NCBI RefSeq assembly: GCF_900103985.1 | Contig: NZ_FNIE01000020.1 | Coordinates: 1-64,000, forward strand | Reading direction: 5' to 3' | Length of the DNA stretch: 64,000 nucleotides | From: Actinacidiphila guanduensis | Lineage (GTDB): Bacteria; Actinomycetota; Actinomycetes; Streptomycetales; Streptomycetaceae | Part shown: positions 9,082 to 16,282 of the stretch, in pieces | Numbering within the stretch: position 1 is the first letter of the stretch | Layout of the letters: the number at the start of each line of letters is the position of its first letter | Notes under the pieces: generated by a model | The model's database searches: none | What the model saw: only the letters and a program-made list of their open reading frames with translations | What the model was told of the DNA's origin: nothing | Program-made: the position numbers and the translations under genes

Positions 9082-9128
9082 CATGCCGCAGCACCCGGCC
9101 GTCGTGCTGGGCCGGGTGCCGCGGCATG
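9082..9128. terminator. long hairpin between carD and ispD
   Basis: An 18-bp stem with one mismatch (CATGCCGC, mismatch, GCACCCGGC) closes an 11-base loop. It lies downstream of carD and upstream of ispD on the minus strand. It may terminate or attenuate read-through from carD. It lacks a T-run, common for Streptomyces terminators. Confidence 0.65.
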
Positions 9129-9290
9129 TCCCCGGAAGGTCCCTGGGGGCTCCTTTCAGCCGCTTTCGCGGCCGATGGGAGCCGGGGAGGAACCGGGGGG
9201 TGCGTCTGCGTAGGTCGTGACGTCACATGGGGCGTGCGGTGGCACTCCGTCAGGAGACGCGATCACGAGAACGTCCGAAAGGGGACGGTC

Positions 9291-9773
9291 TTACGACGCG
9301 AGGACCTCGTCGAGCAGCGATTCGGCCTTGTCCTCGTTGGTGTTCTCGGCGAGCGCGAGCTCGCTGACCAGGATCTGCCGGGCCTTGGCGAGCATGCGCT
9401 TCTCGCCGGCCGACAGGCCGCGCTCGCGCTCCCGGCGCCACAGGTCGCGCACCACTTCCGCGACCTTGATGACATCGCCGGAGGCCAGCTTCTCCAGATT
9501 TGCCTTGTAGCGGCGGGACCAGTTGGTGGGCTCCTCGGTGTACGGCGCGCGCAGCACCTCGAAGACCCGGTCCAAACCGTCCTGACCGACCACGTCGCGT
9601 ACGCCGACGAACTCCGCATTGTCCGCGGGCACGCGTACCGTCAAGTCGCCCTGGGCGACCTTGAGCACCAAGTAGGTCTTGTCCACGCCTTTGATCTGGC
9701 GAATTTCGATCGCTTCGATCAGCGCGGCCCCGTGATGGGGATAGACCACGGTGTCGCCAACCTTGAACGTCAT
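9291..9773 (-). CDS. carD: CarD-family transcription regulator
   Basis: 160 aa with the CarD/TRCF RNA-polymerase-interacting domain at the N-terminus (MTFKVGDTVVYPHHGAALIEAI) and a helical DNA-binding C-terminal half. CarD binds the RNA polymerase beta subunit, stabilises open complexes at housekeeping promoters and affects rRNA transcription. GGAAGGGG lies about 10 bases upstream of ATG 9773. The intergenic region upstream is shared with the divergent lipoprotein gene. Confidence 0.95.
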   Translation of the reverse strand: MTFKVGDTVVYPHHGAALIEAIEIRQIKGVDKTYLVLKVAQGDLTVRVPADNAEFVGVRDVVGQDGLDRVFEVLRAPYTEEPTNWSRRYKANLEKLASGDVIKVAEVVRDLWRRERERGLSAGEKRMLAKARQILVSELALAENTNEDKAESLLDEVLAS

Positions 9774-9845
9774 GTGACAGGTACCCCTTCCGTGGCTATC
9801 CAGGGTAACACGGGAACGCCCTCATCTGAATGGCGTTTCCGCAGG

Positions 9846-9871
9846 TCAGGGCATATCTCAGGGCTTGACAA
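9846..9871. promoter_or_regulatory. direct repeat in the carD upstream region
   Basis: TCAGGGC occurs at 9846-9852 and again at 9858-9864, 12 bp apart, followed at once by TTGACA (plus) / TGTCAA (minus). It lies about 75-100 bp before carD and looks like a regulator or promoter element, but I cannot assign a sigma factor because no -10 is correctly spaced. Confidence 0.4.
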
Positions 9872-10091
9872 CCGCCCCCGGAACGTGCTGGAGGGGGCGG
9901 CCCGGAAGAGGTATCCGCAGGTCGGAGCGGGTATGCGGGGAGCTTGAAACGCCGCCGTTACAGCCCCGAACAGCCCCGAACAGAGGTCGGTACGTCCCGG
10001 TTTGCCCCTCCCACAAGAGTGGATCATCGCTACGCCGTTCGGACGCGTGGCCGGATACCGGCGGCCGAAGATCGAATTTTGCCCGAACTCC

Positions 10092-10200
10092 GGTGAACGG
10101 CGAATGCCGTGCGTCCGGCGGGCGCGTTCACGGCGGTTCACACGGCTCCCACGGGTGCGCGTTCACGGCGGTTCACGCGGCCTCCACGGGTTCACCCGGG
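10092..10200 (+). promoter_or_regulatory. PHO-box-like repeat cluster between carD and the DUF461 lipoprotein gene
   Basis: A 35-bp segment is repeated in tandem (10122-10156 and 10157-10191, 32/35 identical). Each copy holds two GTTCAC cores 10 bp apart (10126, 10136, 10161, 10171). GTTCACCCGGG follows at 10190-10200 and fits the Streptomyces PhoP unit G(G/T)TCAYYYR(G/C)G. GGTGAAC at 10092-10098 is the same core on the minus strand. Canonical PHO units repeat every 11 bp; the 10-bp spacing here is imperfect. PhoP control is inferred. Confidence 0.5.
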
Positions 10201-10308
10201 TAATCGACGCGCCGTCAAAGCCGGGGGCGGTGCGGGGCGGCGGGGACCGCGTCGGTAATCTATGGCCGCCGGAAGATCGTCCGTACCCGACCGAGGAGAT
10301 GCCCCGCC

Positions 10309-10938
10309 GTGGTCCGCAGCATCCGTCGCGGCGCCGTCGCCGCCGTACTCGTGCTCTCGCTCGCGCCTCTGGCCGCCGCCTGCGGTGCCGGCAGCAACGC
10401 GGCGAGCACCGAGGTCAAGCCGGACACCGAATCGGGTGCCAAGGGCGACGTCAAGGTGCAGAACGCGTTCGTCCTCACCGACACCAGCGGCCCCGCCACG
10501 GTGACCGCCCGGCTCTTCAACAACGGCAACTCCGAGCAGGACCTGCAGTCGGTGGAGATCGGCAGCGGCCTGCTGGCCAAGCTGCAGGGCGCCGACGGCG
10601 GTTCGACCGTGGCCGTCCCCGCGCACAGCAGCGTGCTGCTCGGCGGCAAGGGCAACCCGGCGGCGGTGCTGGAGAACAGCAGCGAGTCGCTGCGCGACGG
10701 CGACGTGCAGAACGCCGCCTTCACCTTCAGCCAGGCCGGCGCGGTGAAGATGCAGGTGACCGTGATGCCGGCGGCCCGCTACTTCGCCCCGTACGGCCCG
10801 GGCGCCCTCCCGACGACGGCCGCGCCCACCACTCCGAGCACCCCGACGGGCACGGCCACTCCGACGGGCAAGCCGACCGGCACGGCGACTCCCACGGGCA
10901 CCGCGACGCCGACCGGGACGGCCACGCCGACCTCGTAA
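10309..10938 (+). CDS. DUF461 / PCu(A)C-like lipoprotein
   Basis: 209 aa. A basic start and hydrophobic core end in the lipobox LAAAC, so the mature protein should be lipid-anchored outside the membrane. The middle (about residues 45-160) matches the DUF461/PCu(A)C-type beta-sandwich, but the His/Met copper motif of true PCu(A)C chaperones is not evident, so copper binding is doubtful. The C-terminus is a Thr/Pro/Gly tail of repeated ATPTGT-like units. GTG 10309 follows a GAGGAG-like RBS. It stands alone between carD and a strong terminator, downstream of PHO-box-like repeats, which makes phosphate-responsive expression plausible. Confidence 0.75.
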   Translation: MVRSIRRGAVAAVLVLSLAPLAAACGAGSNAASTEVKPDTESGAKGDVKVQNAFVLTDTSGPATVTARLFNNGNSEQDLQSVEIGSGLLAKLQGADGGSTVAVPAHSSVLLGGKGNPAAVLENSSESLRDGDVQNAAFTFSQAGAVKMQVTVMPAARYFAPYGPGALPTTAAPTTPSTPTGTATPTGKPTGTATPTGTATPTGTATPTS

Positions 10939-10955
10939 GGGCCGCGCAAGCAGAC

Positions 10956-11000
10956 GCCGTAAGGGGCTCGCCACCAGGTGGCAAGCCCCTTACGGCTTTT
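10956..11000 (+). terminator. strong intrinsic terminator after the lipoprotein gene
   Basis: A near-perfect 20-bp inverted repeat (GCCGTAAGGGGCT arm at 10956, complementary arm ending at 10996) is followed by TTTT. The C/A pairing at one position is the only interruption. It starts about 18 bp past the stop. Confidence 0.9.
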
Positions 11001-11289
11001 GACGCGCCCCTCGCACCGCTGCGCGGGCTTCGGAGCGCTGTGCCGGACTCCGTCCGGCGGTCGACCCGGCCTACGGCTCGAACTTGTAGCCCAGGCCGCG
11101 GACCGTCACCAGGTAGCGCGGGGCACCGGGGTCCGGCACGAACAACATCCCCGACGCACCCCTCGCACCGCTGCGCGGGCTTCGGAGCGCTGTGCCGGAC
11201 TCCGTCCGGCGGCCGGCCCGGCTTACGGCTCGAACTTGTAGCCCAGGCCGCGGACCGTCACCAAGTAGCGCGGGGCACCGGGGTCCGGC
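11001..11289. repeat. 137-bp direct duplication (unit 152 bp) of the phoP 3' end and its downstream DNA
   Basis: Bases 11001-11137 recur at 11153-11289 with only a few substitutions, for example near 11006, 11061 and 11112. The right copy is the true 3' end of phoP; the left carries a detached copy of its last 20 codons and stop (11077-11137, minus). Both copies include a GCCGGAC/GTCCGGC hairpin. Fifteen unrelated bases separate them. Confidence 0.9.
11077..11137 (-). pseudogene. detached copy of the phoP C-terminal codons
   Basis: On the minus strand this encodes PDPGAPRYLVTVRGLGYKFEP and a stop, identical to the PhoP C-terminus, but nothing upstream continues the frame. It is the product of the local duplication and should not be expressed. 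Confidence 0.8.
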
Positions 11290-11903
11290 TCGATCTTGGC
11301 GCGCAGGCGCTTGACGTGGACGTCGAGGGTCTTGGTGTCGCCGACGTAGTCCGCGCCCCAGACCCGGTCGATGAGCTGCATGCGGGTCAGCACGCGGCCG
11401 GCGTTGCGCAGCAGCATCTCCAGCAGGTCGAACTCCTTGAGCGGGAGGTCCACCTTGCCGCCGCCGACGGTGACCACGTGCCGGTCGACGTCCATGCGGA
11501 CGGGACCGGCCTCCAGGGCGGCCGGCGAGATCTCCTCCGGCTCGCCCCTGCGGCGCAGCACCGCGCGGATGCGGGCGACCAGCTCGCGCGAGGAGAACGG
11601 CTTGGTCACGTAGTCGTCCGCGCCTATCTCCAGGCCGACGACCTTGTCGATCTCGCTGTCCTTGGCGGTCACCATGATCACCGGGACATTGGACTTCAGC
11701 CGCAGCTGACGGCAGACCTCGGTGCCGGGCAGGCCCGGCAGCATGAGGTCCAGGAGCACCAGGTCGGCGCCGTTGCGCTCGAACTCGTCCAGTGCGTCGG
11801 GCCCGGTCGCGGAGATCGCGACCTCGAAGCCCTCCTTGCGGAGCATGTACGACAGCGCGTCGCTGAAGGACTCTTCGTCCTCGACGACGAGTACGCGGGT
11901 CAC
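11223..11903 (-). CDS. phoP: phosphate-response regulator PhoP
   Basis: 226 aa. The receiver domain (TRVLVVEDEESF; phosphoacceptor Asp in LVLLDLMLPG; Lys in TKPFSSREL) is followed by an OmpR-type winged helix ending RGLGYKFEP. GTG 11903 has a GGAGG seven bases upstream and overlaps the phoR stop by 4 bp, so the pair is translationally coupled. PhoP activates phosphate-scavenging genes through PHO boxes and represses antibiotic pathways in Streptomyces. Gene order phoR-phoP facing away from phoU is the genus-typical arrangement. Confidence 0.95.
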   Translation of the reverse strand: MTRVLVVEDEESFSDALSYMLRKEGFEVAISATGPDALDEFERNGADLVLLDLMLPGLPGTEVCRQLRLKSNVPVIMVTAKDSEIDKVVGLEIGADDYVTKPFSSRELVARIRAVLRRRGEPEEISPAALEAGPVRMDVDRHVVTVGGGKVDLPLKEFDLLEMLLRNAGRVLTRMQLIDRVWGADYVGDTKTLDVHVKRLRAKIEPDPGAPRYLVTVRGLGYKFEP

Positions 11904-13180
11904 GGAAGGACCTCCGGGGCGGGGATGTGTTCGGGGAGGGTCTGGAACAGCTGGTCGTCCCGCGGCTCGTCGAGGTCGTCGTCGGGACCGGGGTCGGGTT
12001 CTGCGGGGCGGGCGCGCCCGGCCTCGGGCAGGCGCAGGGTGAAGGTGGAGCCCTGCCCCTCGGCGCTCCACACCGTGACCTCCCCGCCGTGCGAGGCGGC
12101 CACGTGCTTGACGATGGACAGTCCGAGGCCGGTGCCGCCGGTGGCCCGCGAGCGCGCCGGGTCCACCCGGTAGAAGCGCTCGAAGACCCGCTCGCGGTCC
12201 TTCTCGGAGATGCCGATCCCCTGGTCGGTGACGGAGATCTCCACCAGATCGCCGCCCCCGGAACCGGGGGCGGCGATGCGGCGGGCGGCGATGCCGACCC
12301 GGGTGCGGGCCGGACTGTAGTTGACGGCGTTCTCCACCAAGTTGCCCAGGGCGGCGGCGAGCTGGCCGCGGTTGCCCCAGATCACCAGATCCGGGGTGGT
12401 GCCGGTGGCCATGGTGATCTGCTTGGAGTTGGCGCGCTGGCGGCAGCGGTCGACGGCCTCCGCGACCAGGTCGTCCACCGTGACCGGTTCGGCGTCGGTG
12501 AGCACGTCGTCGTCCTGGACCCGGGAGAGGTCGATGATCTCCTGGACCAGGCTGGTCAGACGGGTCGCCTCCACCTGCATCCGGCCGGCGAAGCGGTTGA
12601 CCGCCTCGGGGTCGTCGGCCGCGTCCATCACGGCCTCGGACAGCAGCGACAGGGCGCCGACCGGGGTCTTCAGCTCGTGGCTGACGTTCGCCACGAAGTC
12701 CCGGCGGACGGCCTCGATCCGGCGGGCCTCGGTGAGGTCCTCGACCAGCAGCAGCACCAGGCGCGAGCCGAGCGGGGCGACCCGGGCGGAGACCGCCAGG
12801 CCCTCGCCGCGGCCGGCGCCGCGGCGCGGCAGATCCAGCTCGACCTGGCGTATCTCGCCGTCCCTGCGGGTCTCGCGGGCCATCTGGAGCATCTGGTCGA
12901 CGGCGAGCCGGCCGCCGCGCACCAGCCCCAGCGCGTACGCCGCCGAGCTGGCCTTCACCACGGTGTCGCCCTCGTCCAGGACGACGGCGGAGGACCGGAG
13001 CACGGACAGTACGGTGTCCACGCCCGGGGGTAGTACGGCTGTCATGGTCTCGGTCCGTTGCGCTTTGCGTGTGGGGCGGGCCTGCTCCCGCTCGCTCCAC
13101 CGGAACGCGAGCACGGCGCTGGCGCCGGTCAGGAGACCGACTATCCCGCTGGCTGCGGCGACTGCCGCGTTCACGTCCAC
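11900..13180 (-). CDS. phoR: phosphate sensor histidine kinase PhoR
   Basis: 426 aa. One N-terminal membrane helix (about residues 5-27), then a PAS-like segment and the kinase core: RDFVANVSHELKTP (H box) near residue 170, LGNLVENAVNYSP (N box), VTDQGIGI and GGTGLGLSIVKH (G boxes). It probably autophosphorylates under phosphate limitation and phosphorylates PhoP. As in other PhoR proteins there is little extracellular domain, so sensing is likely indirect through the Pst system and PhoU. Confidence 0.95.
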   Translation of the reverse strand: MDVNAAVAAASGIVGLLTGASAVLAFRWSEREQARPTRKAQRTETMTAVLPPGVDTVLSVLRSSAVVLDEGDTVVKASSAAYALGLVRGGRLAVDQMLQMARETRRDGEIRQVELDLPRRGAGRGEGLAVSARVAPLGSRLVLLLVEDLTEARRIEAVRRDFVANVSHELKTPVGALSLLSEAVMDAADDPEAVNRFAGRMQVEATRLTSLVQEIIDLSRVQDDDVLTDAEPVTVDDLVAEAVDRCRQRANSKQITMATGTTPDLVIWGNRGQLAAALGNLVENAVNYSPARTRVGIAARRIAAPGSGGGDLVEISVTDQGIGISEKDRERVFERFYRVDPARSRATGGTGLGLSIVKHVAASHGGEVTVWSAEGQGSTFTLRLPEAGRARPAEPDPGPDDDLDEPRDDQLFQTLPEHIPAPEVLP

Positions 13181-13403
13181 GCATCCAGGGTAGGTGTGCG
13201 GCTCATTTGCTTTACAACCCCGGAAGAGAGCTCTCGGATGTACGTTGCCAAGAGTTCACCTCGACGAAGGTGCGGATTCACCTGCGATGCCCGGCCGGTA
13301 CGCGTAGGCCCATCAGCGTGTGAGCTGGAGGAGAAGCCTCCGTGGACATGTTTCGGCCATGGCATGCGCGCTGCCCCGCGCGGCCGGCTACGGAAGGAAA
13401 GCG
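13181..13403. promoter_or_regulatory. divergent phoR-phoU promoter with PHO box
   Basis: GTTCACCTCGA begins at 13254 and ATTCACCTGCG at 13276, exactly 22 bp apart, with a degenerate unit at 13265. This 11-bp periodicity is that of PhoP direct-repeat units. In S. coelicolor the same intergenic position carries the autoregulatory PHO boxes of phoRP and phoU. Confidence 0.8.
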
Positions 13404-14084
13404 ATGCGCGACGCATACCACGAGGAGCTCGACTCGGTCGGTGAGCAGCTCGTCGAGATGGCCCGCCTGGTCGGCTCGGCGATAGGGCGGGCGACGACCG
13501 CGCTGCTCGACGCCGATCTGAACGTGGCGGAGAGCGTGATCGCGGCCGACGAGAAGGTGGACGACCTGCAGCGCGACCTGGAGAACCGGGCGATCACGCT
13601 GCTCGCCCGGCAGCAGCCGGTCGCCACCGACCTGCGGATCGTCGTCACCAGCCTGCGGATGAGCGCGGACCTGGAGCGGGCCGGCGACCTGGCCCGGCAC
13701 GTGGCCAAGCTCGCCCGGCTGCGGTTCCCGGAGTCGGCGGTGCCGCGCGACCTGCACAGCACGATCCTGGAGATGGGCCAGCTCGCGCAGCGGCTGATGG
13801 CCAAGGCGGCCGAGGTCATCGTGACCAAGGACATAGACGACGCCCTCCAGCTGGAGGCGGACGACGACCGCATGGACGAGCTGCACCGCACCCTCTTCCA
13901 GCACCTGCTGGACGACCGGTGGAAGCACGGCATAGAGACGGCCGTGGACGTCACGCTCGTCGGCCGCTACTACGAGCGGTTCGCCGACCACGCGGTCTCC
14001 GTCGCCAAGCGGGTCGTCTACCTGGTGACAGGCGAGCACGCGGACGAGCTGACGCCGGCGCCGACGCCCGTCGAAGGCGTGTGA
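13404..14084 (+). CDS. phoU: phosphate transport system regulator PhoU
   Basis: 226 aa with two PhoU three-helix repeats (about residues 10-105 and 115-210), including acidic metal-site motifs such as DDLQRDLENRAI and YYERFADHAVSV. PhoU links the Pst transporter to PhoR and keeps the Pho regulon off in high phosphate. ATG 13404 follows GGAAGG by about seven bases; in-frame codons further upstream lack family support. It diverges from phoR across the PHO-box region. Confidence 0.94.
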   Translation: MRDAYHEELDSVGEQLVEMARLVGSAIGRATTALLDADLNVAESVIAADEKVDDLQRDLENRAITLLARQQPVATDLRIVVTSLRMSADLERAGDLARHVAKLARLRFPESAVPRDLHSTILEMGQLAQRLMAKAAEVIVTKDIDDALQLEADDDRMDELHRTLFQHLLDDRWKHGIETAVDVTLVGRYYERFADHAVSVAKRVVYLVTGEHADELTPAPTPVEGV

Positions 14085-14206
14085 GGCTTCTCTCCTACGG
14101 TCCGGCGTGGTGTGCGCGGGTCGCTCCGGTCGCTCCGGGGGCGCGTGCGCCGGGGCGCAGTGCGCCGATGCGTTCGCGCGCCCTTGCTGCGGGCGAGGGC
14201 GGCGGC

Positions 14207-14233
14207 GTTCACTGGTGGTGACCCCACGTTCAC
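14207..14233 (+). promoter_or_regulatory. GTTCAC direct repeat before the Cys-rich gene
   Basis: GTTCAC occurs at 14207-14212 and 14228-14233, 21 bp apart, directly before the AGGAGGG ribosome site at 14234. The cores resemble PHO-box units but the spacing is 21 rather than 22 bp, so this is suggestive only. Confidence 0.3.
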
Positions 14234-14245
14234 AGGAGGGTGCAC

Positions 14246-14404
14246 ATGCCGGATTCGCCCACTCCCCCGCCGACCCACGCTCCCGAACCCGTCGCCCCCG
14301 TGCGCACCCCGCTGCCGCTGCTCGGTGCCTGCGGGTGCGGCTCGGGGTGCGGCTGCGGCTGCCAGTCCGGCGGCCCCTGCCAGTGCGGGGGCTGCTCGCA
14401 CTGA
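14246..14404 (+). CDS. 52-aa cysteine-rich, metallothionein-like protein
   Basis: A Pro-rich N-terminal half (28 residues) is followed by a tail with eight cysteines at residues 29, 31, 35, 37, 39, 45, 47 and 50, in CGC, CGCGC and CQC clusters. This pattern is typical of metallothioneins that bind Cu(I), Zn or Cd in thiolate clusters. ATG 14246 has AGGAGGG six bases upstream, and a strong hairpin terminator follows at 14463-14496. It is too short for most gene finders. It follows phoU by 160 bp on the same strand. Metal identity and function are inference; a structural role for the thiolates is the alternative. Confidence 0.7.
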   Translation: MPDSPTPPPTHAPEPVAPVRTPLPLLGACGCGSGCGCGCQSGGPCQCGGCSH

Positions 14405-14462
14405 GGCGGGAGCCGCGCTGAACGGGGCTGAGCGCGTAGGAGCGGCAGCCCTGAACACGCCG

Positions 14463-14496
14463 GAGCGGCGGCCCCTGGGCAAGGGGGCCGCCGCTC
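14463..14496 (+). terminator. hairpin after the Cys-rich gene
   Basis: A 13-bp perfect stem (GAGCGGCGGCCCC and its complement at 14484-14496) closes an eight-base loop and is followed by TTA. It can serve the small plus-strand gene and the convergent ohrR-like gene. Confidence 0.85.
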
Positions 14497-14606
14497 TTAC
14501 GCGTCCCCTCTTATGCGTCCCGCGTGCGCGTCCCCTTTTATTACGGGCGCGCCACCTGTCATCTGCCGGGCCGTTGCCGCCTGCCGGTCTGTCGCCCGGG
14601 CCCGCG

Positions 14607-15062
14607 TCACGCCGTCACGTTCGCCGTGAGCTTGCGCAGCAGACCGCTCATGACGTCGAACTCCTCGGGGGCCAGGCCCATCGCGGCGCCCATCGCCGGC
14701 GGCACCCCTTCCGCCTTCTCCCGCAGGGCGGTGCCCTCCGCGGTGAGCAGGACCCGGACCGAGCGCTCGTCGTCCGGGCGCCGCTCGCGCCGTACCAGCC
14801 CGTTGCTTTCAAGGCGTTTGACCAGGGGGGTCAGGGTGCCGTAGTCGAGCTGGAGGGCGGCGCCGAGTTCCTTGACGGAGACCTCCTGCCGTTCCCAGAG
14901 CACCAGCATCACCAGGTACTGCGGGTAGGTGAGCCCGAGGGTGTCCAGCAGCGGGCGGTAGCGGGCGGTCACCGCGCGGGAGGCCGCGTACAGCGCGAAG
15001 CACAGCTGGTCGTCCAGGAGCAGGGGGAACTCCTGCCCGTCCTGGTTCTCGTTCTGGCCCAT
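14607..15062 (-). CDS. MarR-family regulator, OhrR type
   Basis: 151 aa winged-helix MarR protein. The N-terminal QLCFALY carries the cysteine that OhrR proteins use to sense organic hydroperoxides, and LTYPQYLVMLVLWE plus LDYGTLTPLVKRLE match the OhrR dimer and DNA-recognition segments. Oxidation of this Cys would release DNA. ATG 15062 follows a GGAGGAG site, so upstream in-frame codons are rejected. It diverges from an esterase gene rather than from ohr, so the esterase is the likely target. Confidence 0.88.
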   Translation of the reverse strand: MGQNENQDGQEFPLLLDDQLCFALYAASRAVTARYRPLLDTLGLTYPQYLVMLVLWERQEVSVKELGAALQLDYGTLTPLVKRLESNGLVRRERRPDDERSVRVLLTAEGTALREKAEGVPPAMGAAMGLAPEEFDVMSGLLRKLTANVTA

Positions 15063-15154
15063 TTCTCCTCCTCGCGGCTCGATCGCGTCCATCTCCCCAC
15101 TGTAGCCCCCATCGGACGATTTCCTCGCCCTGTATCCCCTCGCCCACACTTACC

Positions 15155-15183
15155 TTGCACGCGAGGGAATCGTGTCCTAGTAT
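15155..15183 (+). promoter_or_regulatory. sigma70-like promoter of the esterase gene
   Basis: TTGCAC (15155-15160), a 17-bp spacer and TAGTAT (15178-15183) form a good housekeeping-type promoter about 70 bp before ATG 15251. The spacer region holds a CACG/CGTG inverted repeat, a possible operator for the divergent OhrR-type regulator. Confidence 0.65.
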
Positions 15184-15250
15184 CTCGCCTGCAGGGTTCG
15201 CCAGGGACCTCCTCCGCAGGAGGCCCCCTCCCAGAGAGAAGGACACCTCC

Positions 15251-16216
15251 ATGTCCGAGCTGTTCGAAGCCCCGACGCCCGTCCTGGAGCCCGAGGCCGC
15301 CGCCTTCGCCGAGGCCACCTCCAAGCCGCCGTTCCTCTTCCAGCTGCCGCCCGCCGAGGGCCGCGCGGCCGTGGACGAGGTGCAGTCGGGCGAGGTGGCC
15401 AAGCCCGAGGTGGACGAGGAGTGGATCACCGTCGAGGGCGGCCCGACCGGCAGCGTCAAGGCCCGCATCGTCCGGCCCAAGGGTGCGGCCGGCCCGCTGC
15501 CCGTCGTCCTCTACATCCACGGCGCCGGCTGGGTCTTCGGCAACGCGCACACCCACGACCGGCTGGTGCGCGAGATCGCCGTGGGCACCGGCGCGGCCGT
15601 CGTCTTCCCCGAGTACGACCGCTCGCCCGAGGCGCGCTACCCGATAGCGATCGGGCAGAACTACGCGGTGGCCCGCTGGGTGGTCACCGAGGGCGCGAGC
15701 AAGGACCTCGACGGGTCGCGGCTGGCCGTCGCGGGCGACTCGGTCGGCGGGAACATGGCGATCGCGCTCACCCTGCAGGCCAAGGAGCGGGGGGACGTGC
15801 CACTGAAGGCGCAGGTGCTCTTCTACCCGGTCACGGACGCGAACTTCGACACGCCGTCCTACCGGCAGTTCGCCACGGGGTACTTCCTCGCCCGCGAGGG
15901 CATGCAGTGGTTCTGGGACCAGTACACGACGGACGAGGGCGAGCGGGCCGAGATCACCGCGTCGCCGCTGCGGGCCACCACCGAGCAGCTCGCCGACCTC
16001 CCGCCGGCCCTGGTCATCACCGGTGAGGCGGATGTCCTGCGGGACGAGGGCGAGGCGTACGCGGCGAAGCTCCGCGCCGCTGGGGTGCCGGTGACCGCGG
16101 TTCGCTACCAGGGCATCATCCACGACTTCGTCATGGTCAACGCCCTGCGCCCCACCCATGCCGCGGAGTCGGCCATCCAGCTCGCGATCTCCACCCTGAA
16201 GGGCGCGTTGAGCTAG
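15251..16216 (+). CDS. alpha/beta-hydrolase esterase, hormone-sensitive-lipase family
   Basis: 321 aa. HGAGWVFG is the HSL-family oxyanion-hole motif (HGGG type, here with Ala as third residue). GDSVGGN is the nucleophile elbow with Ser (usual GDSAGGN). LVITGEADVLRDEG supplies the acid and IIHDF the histidine. No signal peptide is evident, so it is probably a cytoplasmic carboxylesterase acting on short acyl esters; the true substrate is unknown. ATG 15251 follows GAGAAGGA. It diverges from the OhrR-type regulator and has its own promoter. Confidence 0.9.
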   Translation: MSELFEAPTPVLEPEAAAFAEATSKPPFLFQLPPAEGRAAVDEVQSGEVAKPEVDEEWITVEGGPTGSVKARIVRPKGAAGPLPVVLYIHGAGWVFGNAHTHDRLVREIAVGTGAAVVFPEYDRSPEARYPIAIGQNYAVARWVVTEGASKDLDGSRLAVAGDSVGGNMAIALTLQAKERGDVPLKAQVLFYPVTDANFDTPSYRQFATGYFLAREGMQWFWDQYTTDEGERAEITASPLRATTEQLADLPPALVITGEADVLRDEGEAYAAKLRAAGVPVTAVRYQGIIHDFVMVNALRPTHAAESAIQLAISTLKGALS

Positions 16217-16227
16217 GCGGTACACAG

Positions 16228-16267
16228 CACGGCGGTGCCCCCTCGGCCACGAGGGGGCACCGCCGTG
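16228..16267. terminator. bidirectional terminator
   Basis: A 17-bp perfect stem (CACGGCGGTGCCCCCTC and complement) closes a six-base loop between the convergent esterase (stop 16216) and thaumatin-like (stop 16283) genes. Confidence 0.9.
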
Positions 16268-16282
16268 GAACCGGGCGCCGCG

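Noticed and set aside
9085..9290. Start of ispD at ATG 9084
   Set aside because: It lies inside the hairpin stem and would add low-complexity residues; 9015 preferred.
11904..13184. Extended minus-strand frame joined upstream of phoP
   Set aside because: It is the wrong frame of phoR; phoP starts at GTG 11903 with its own GGAGG.
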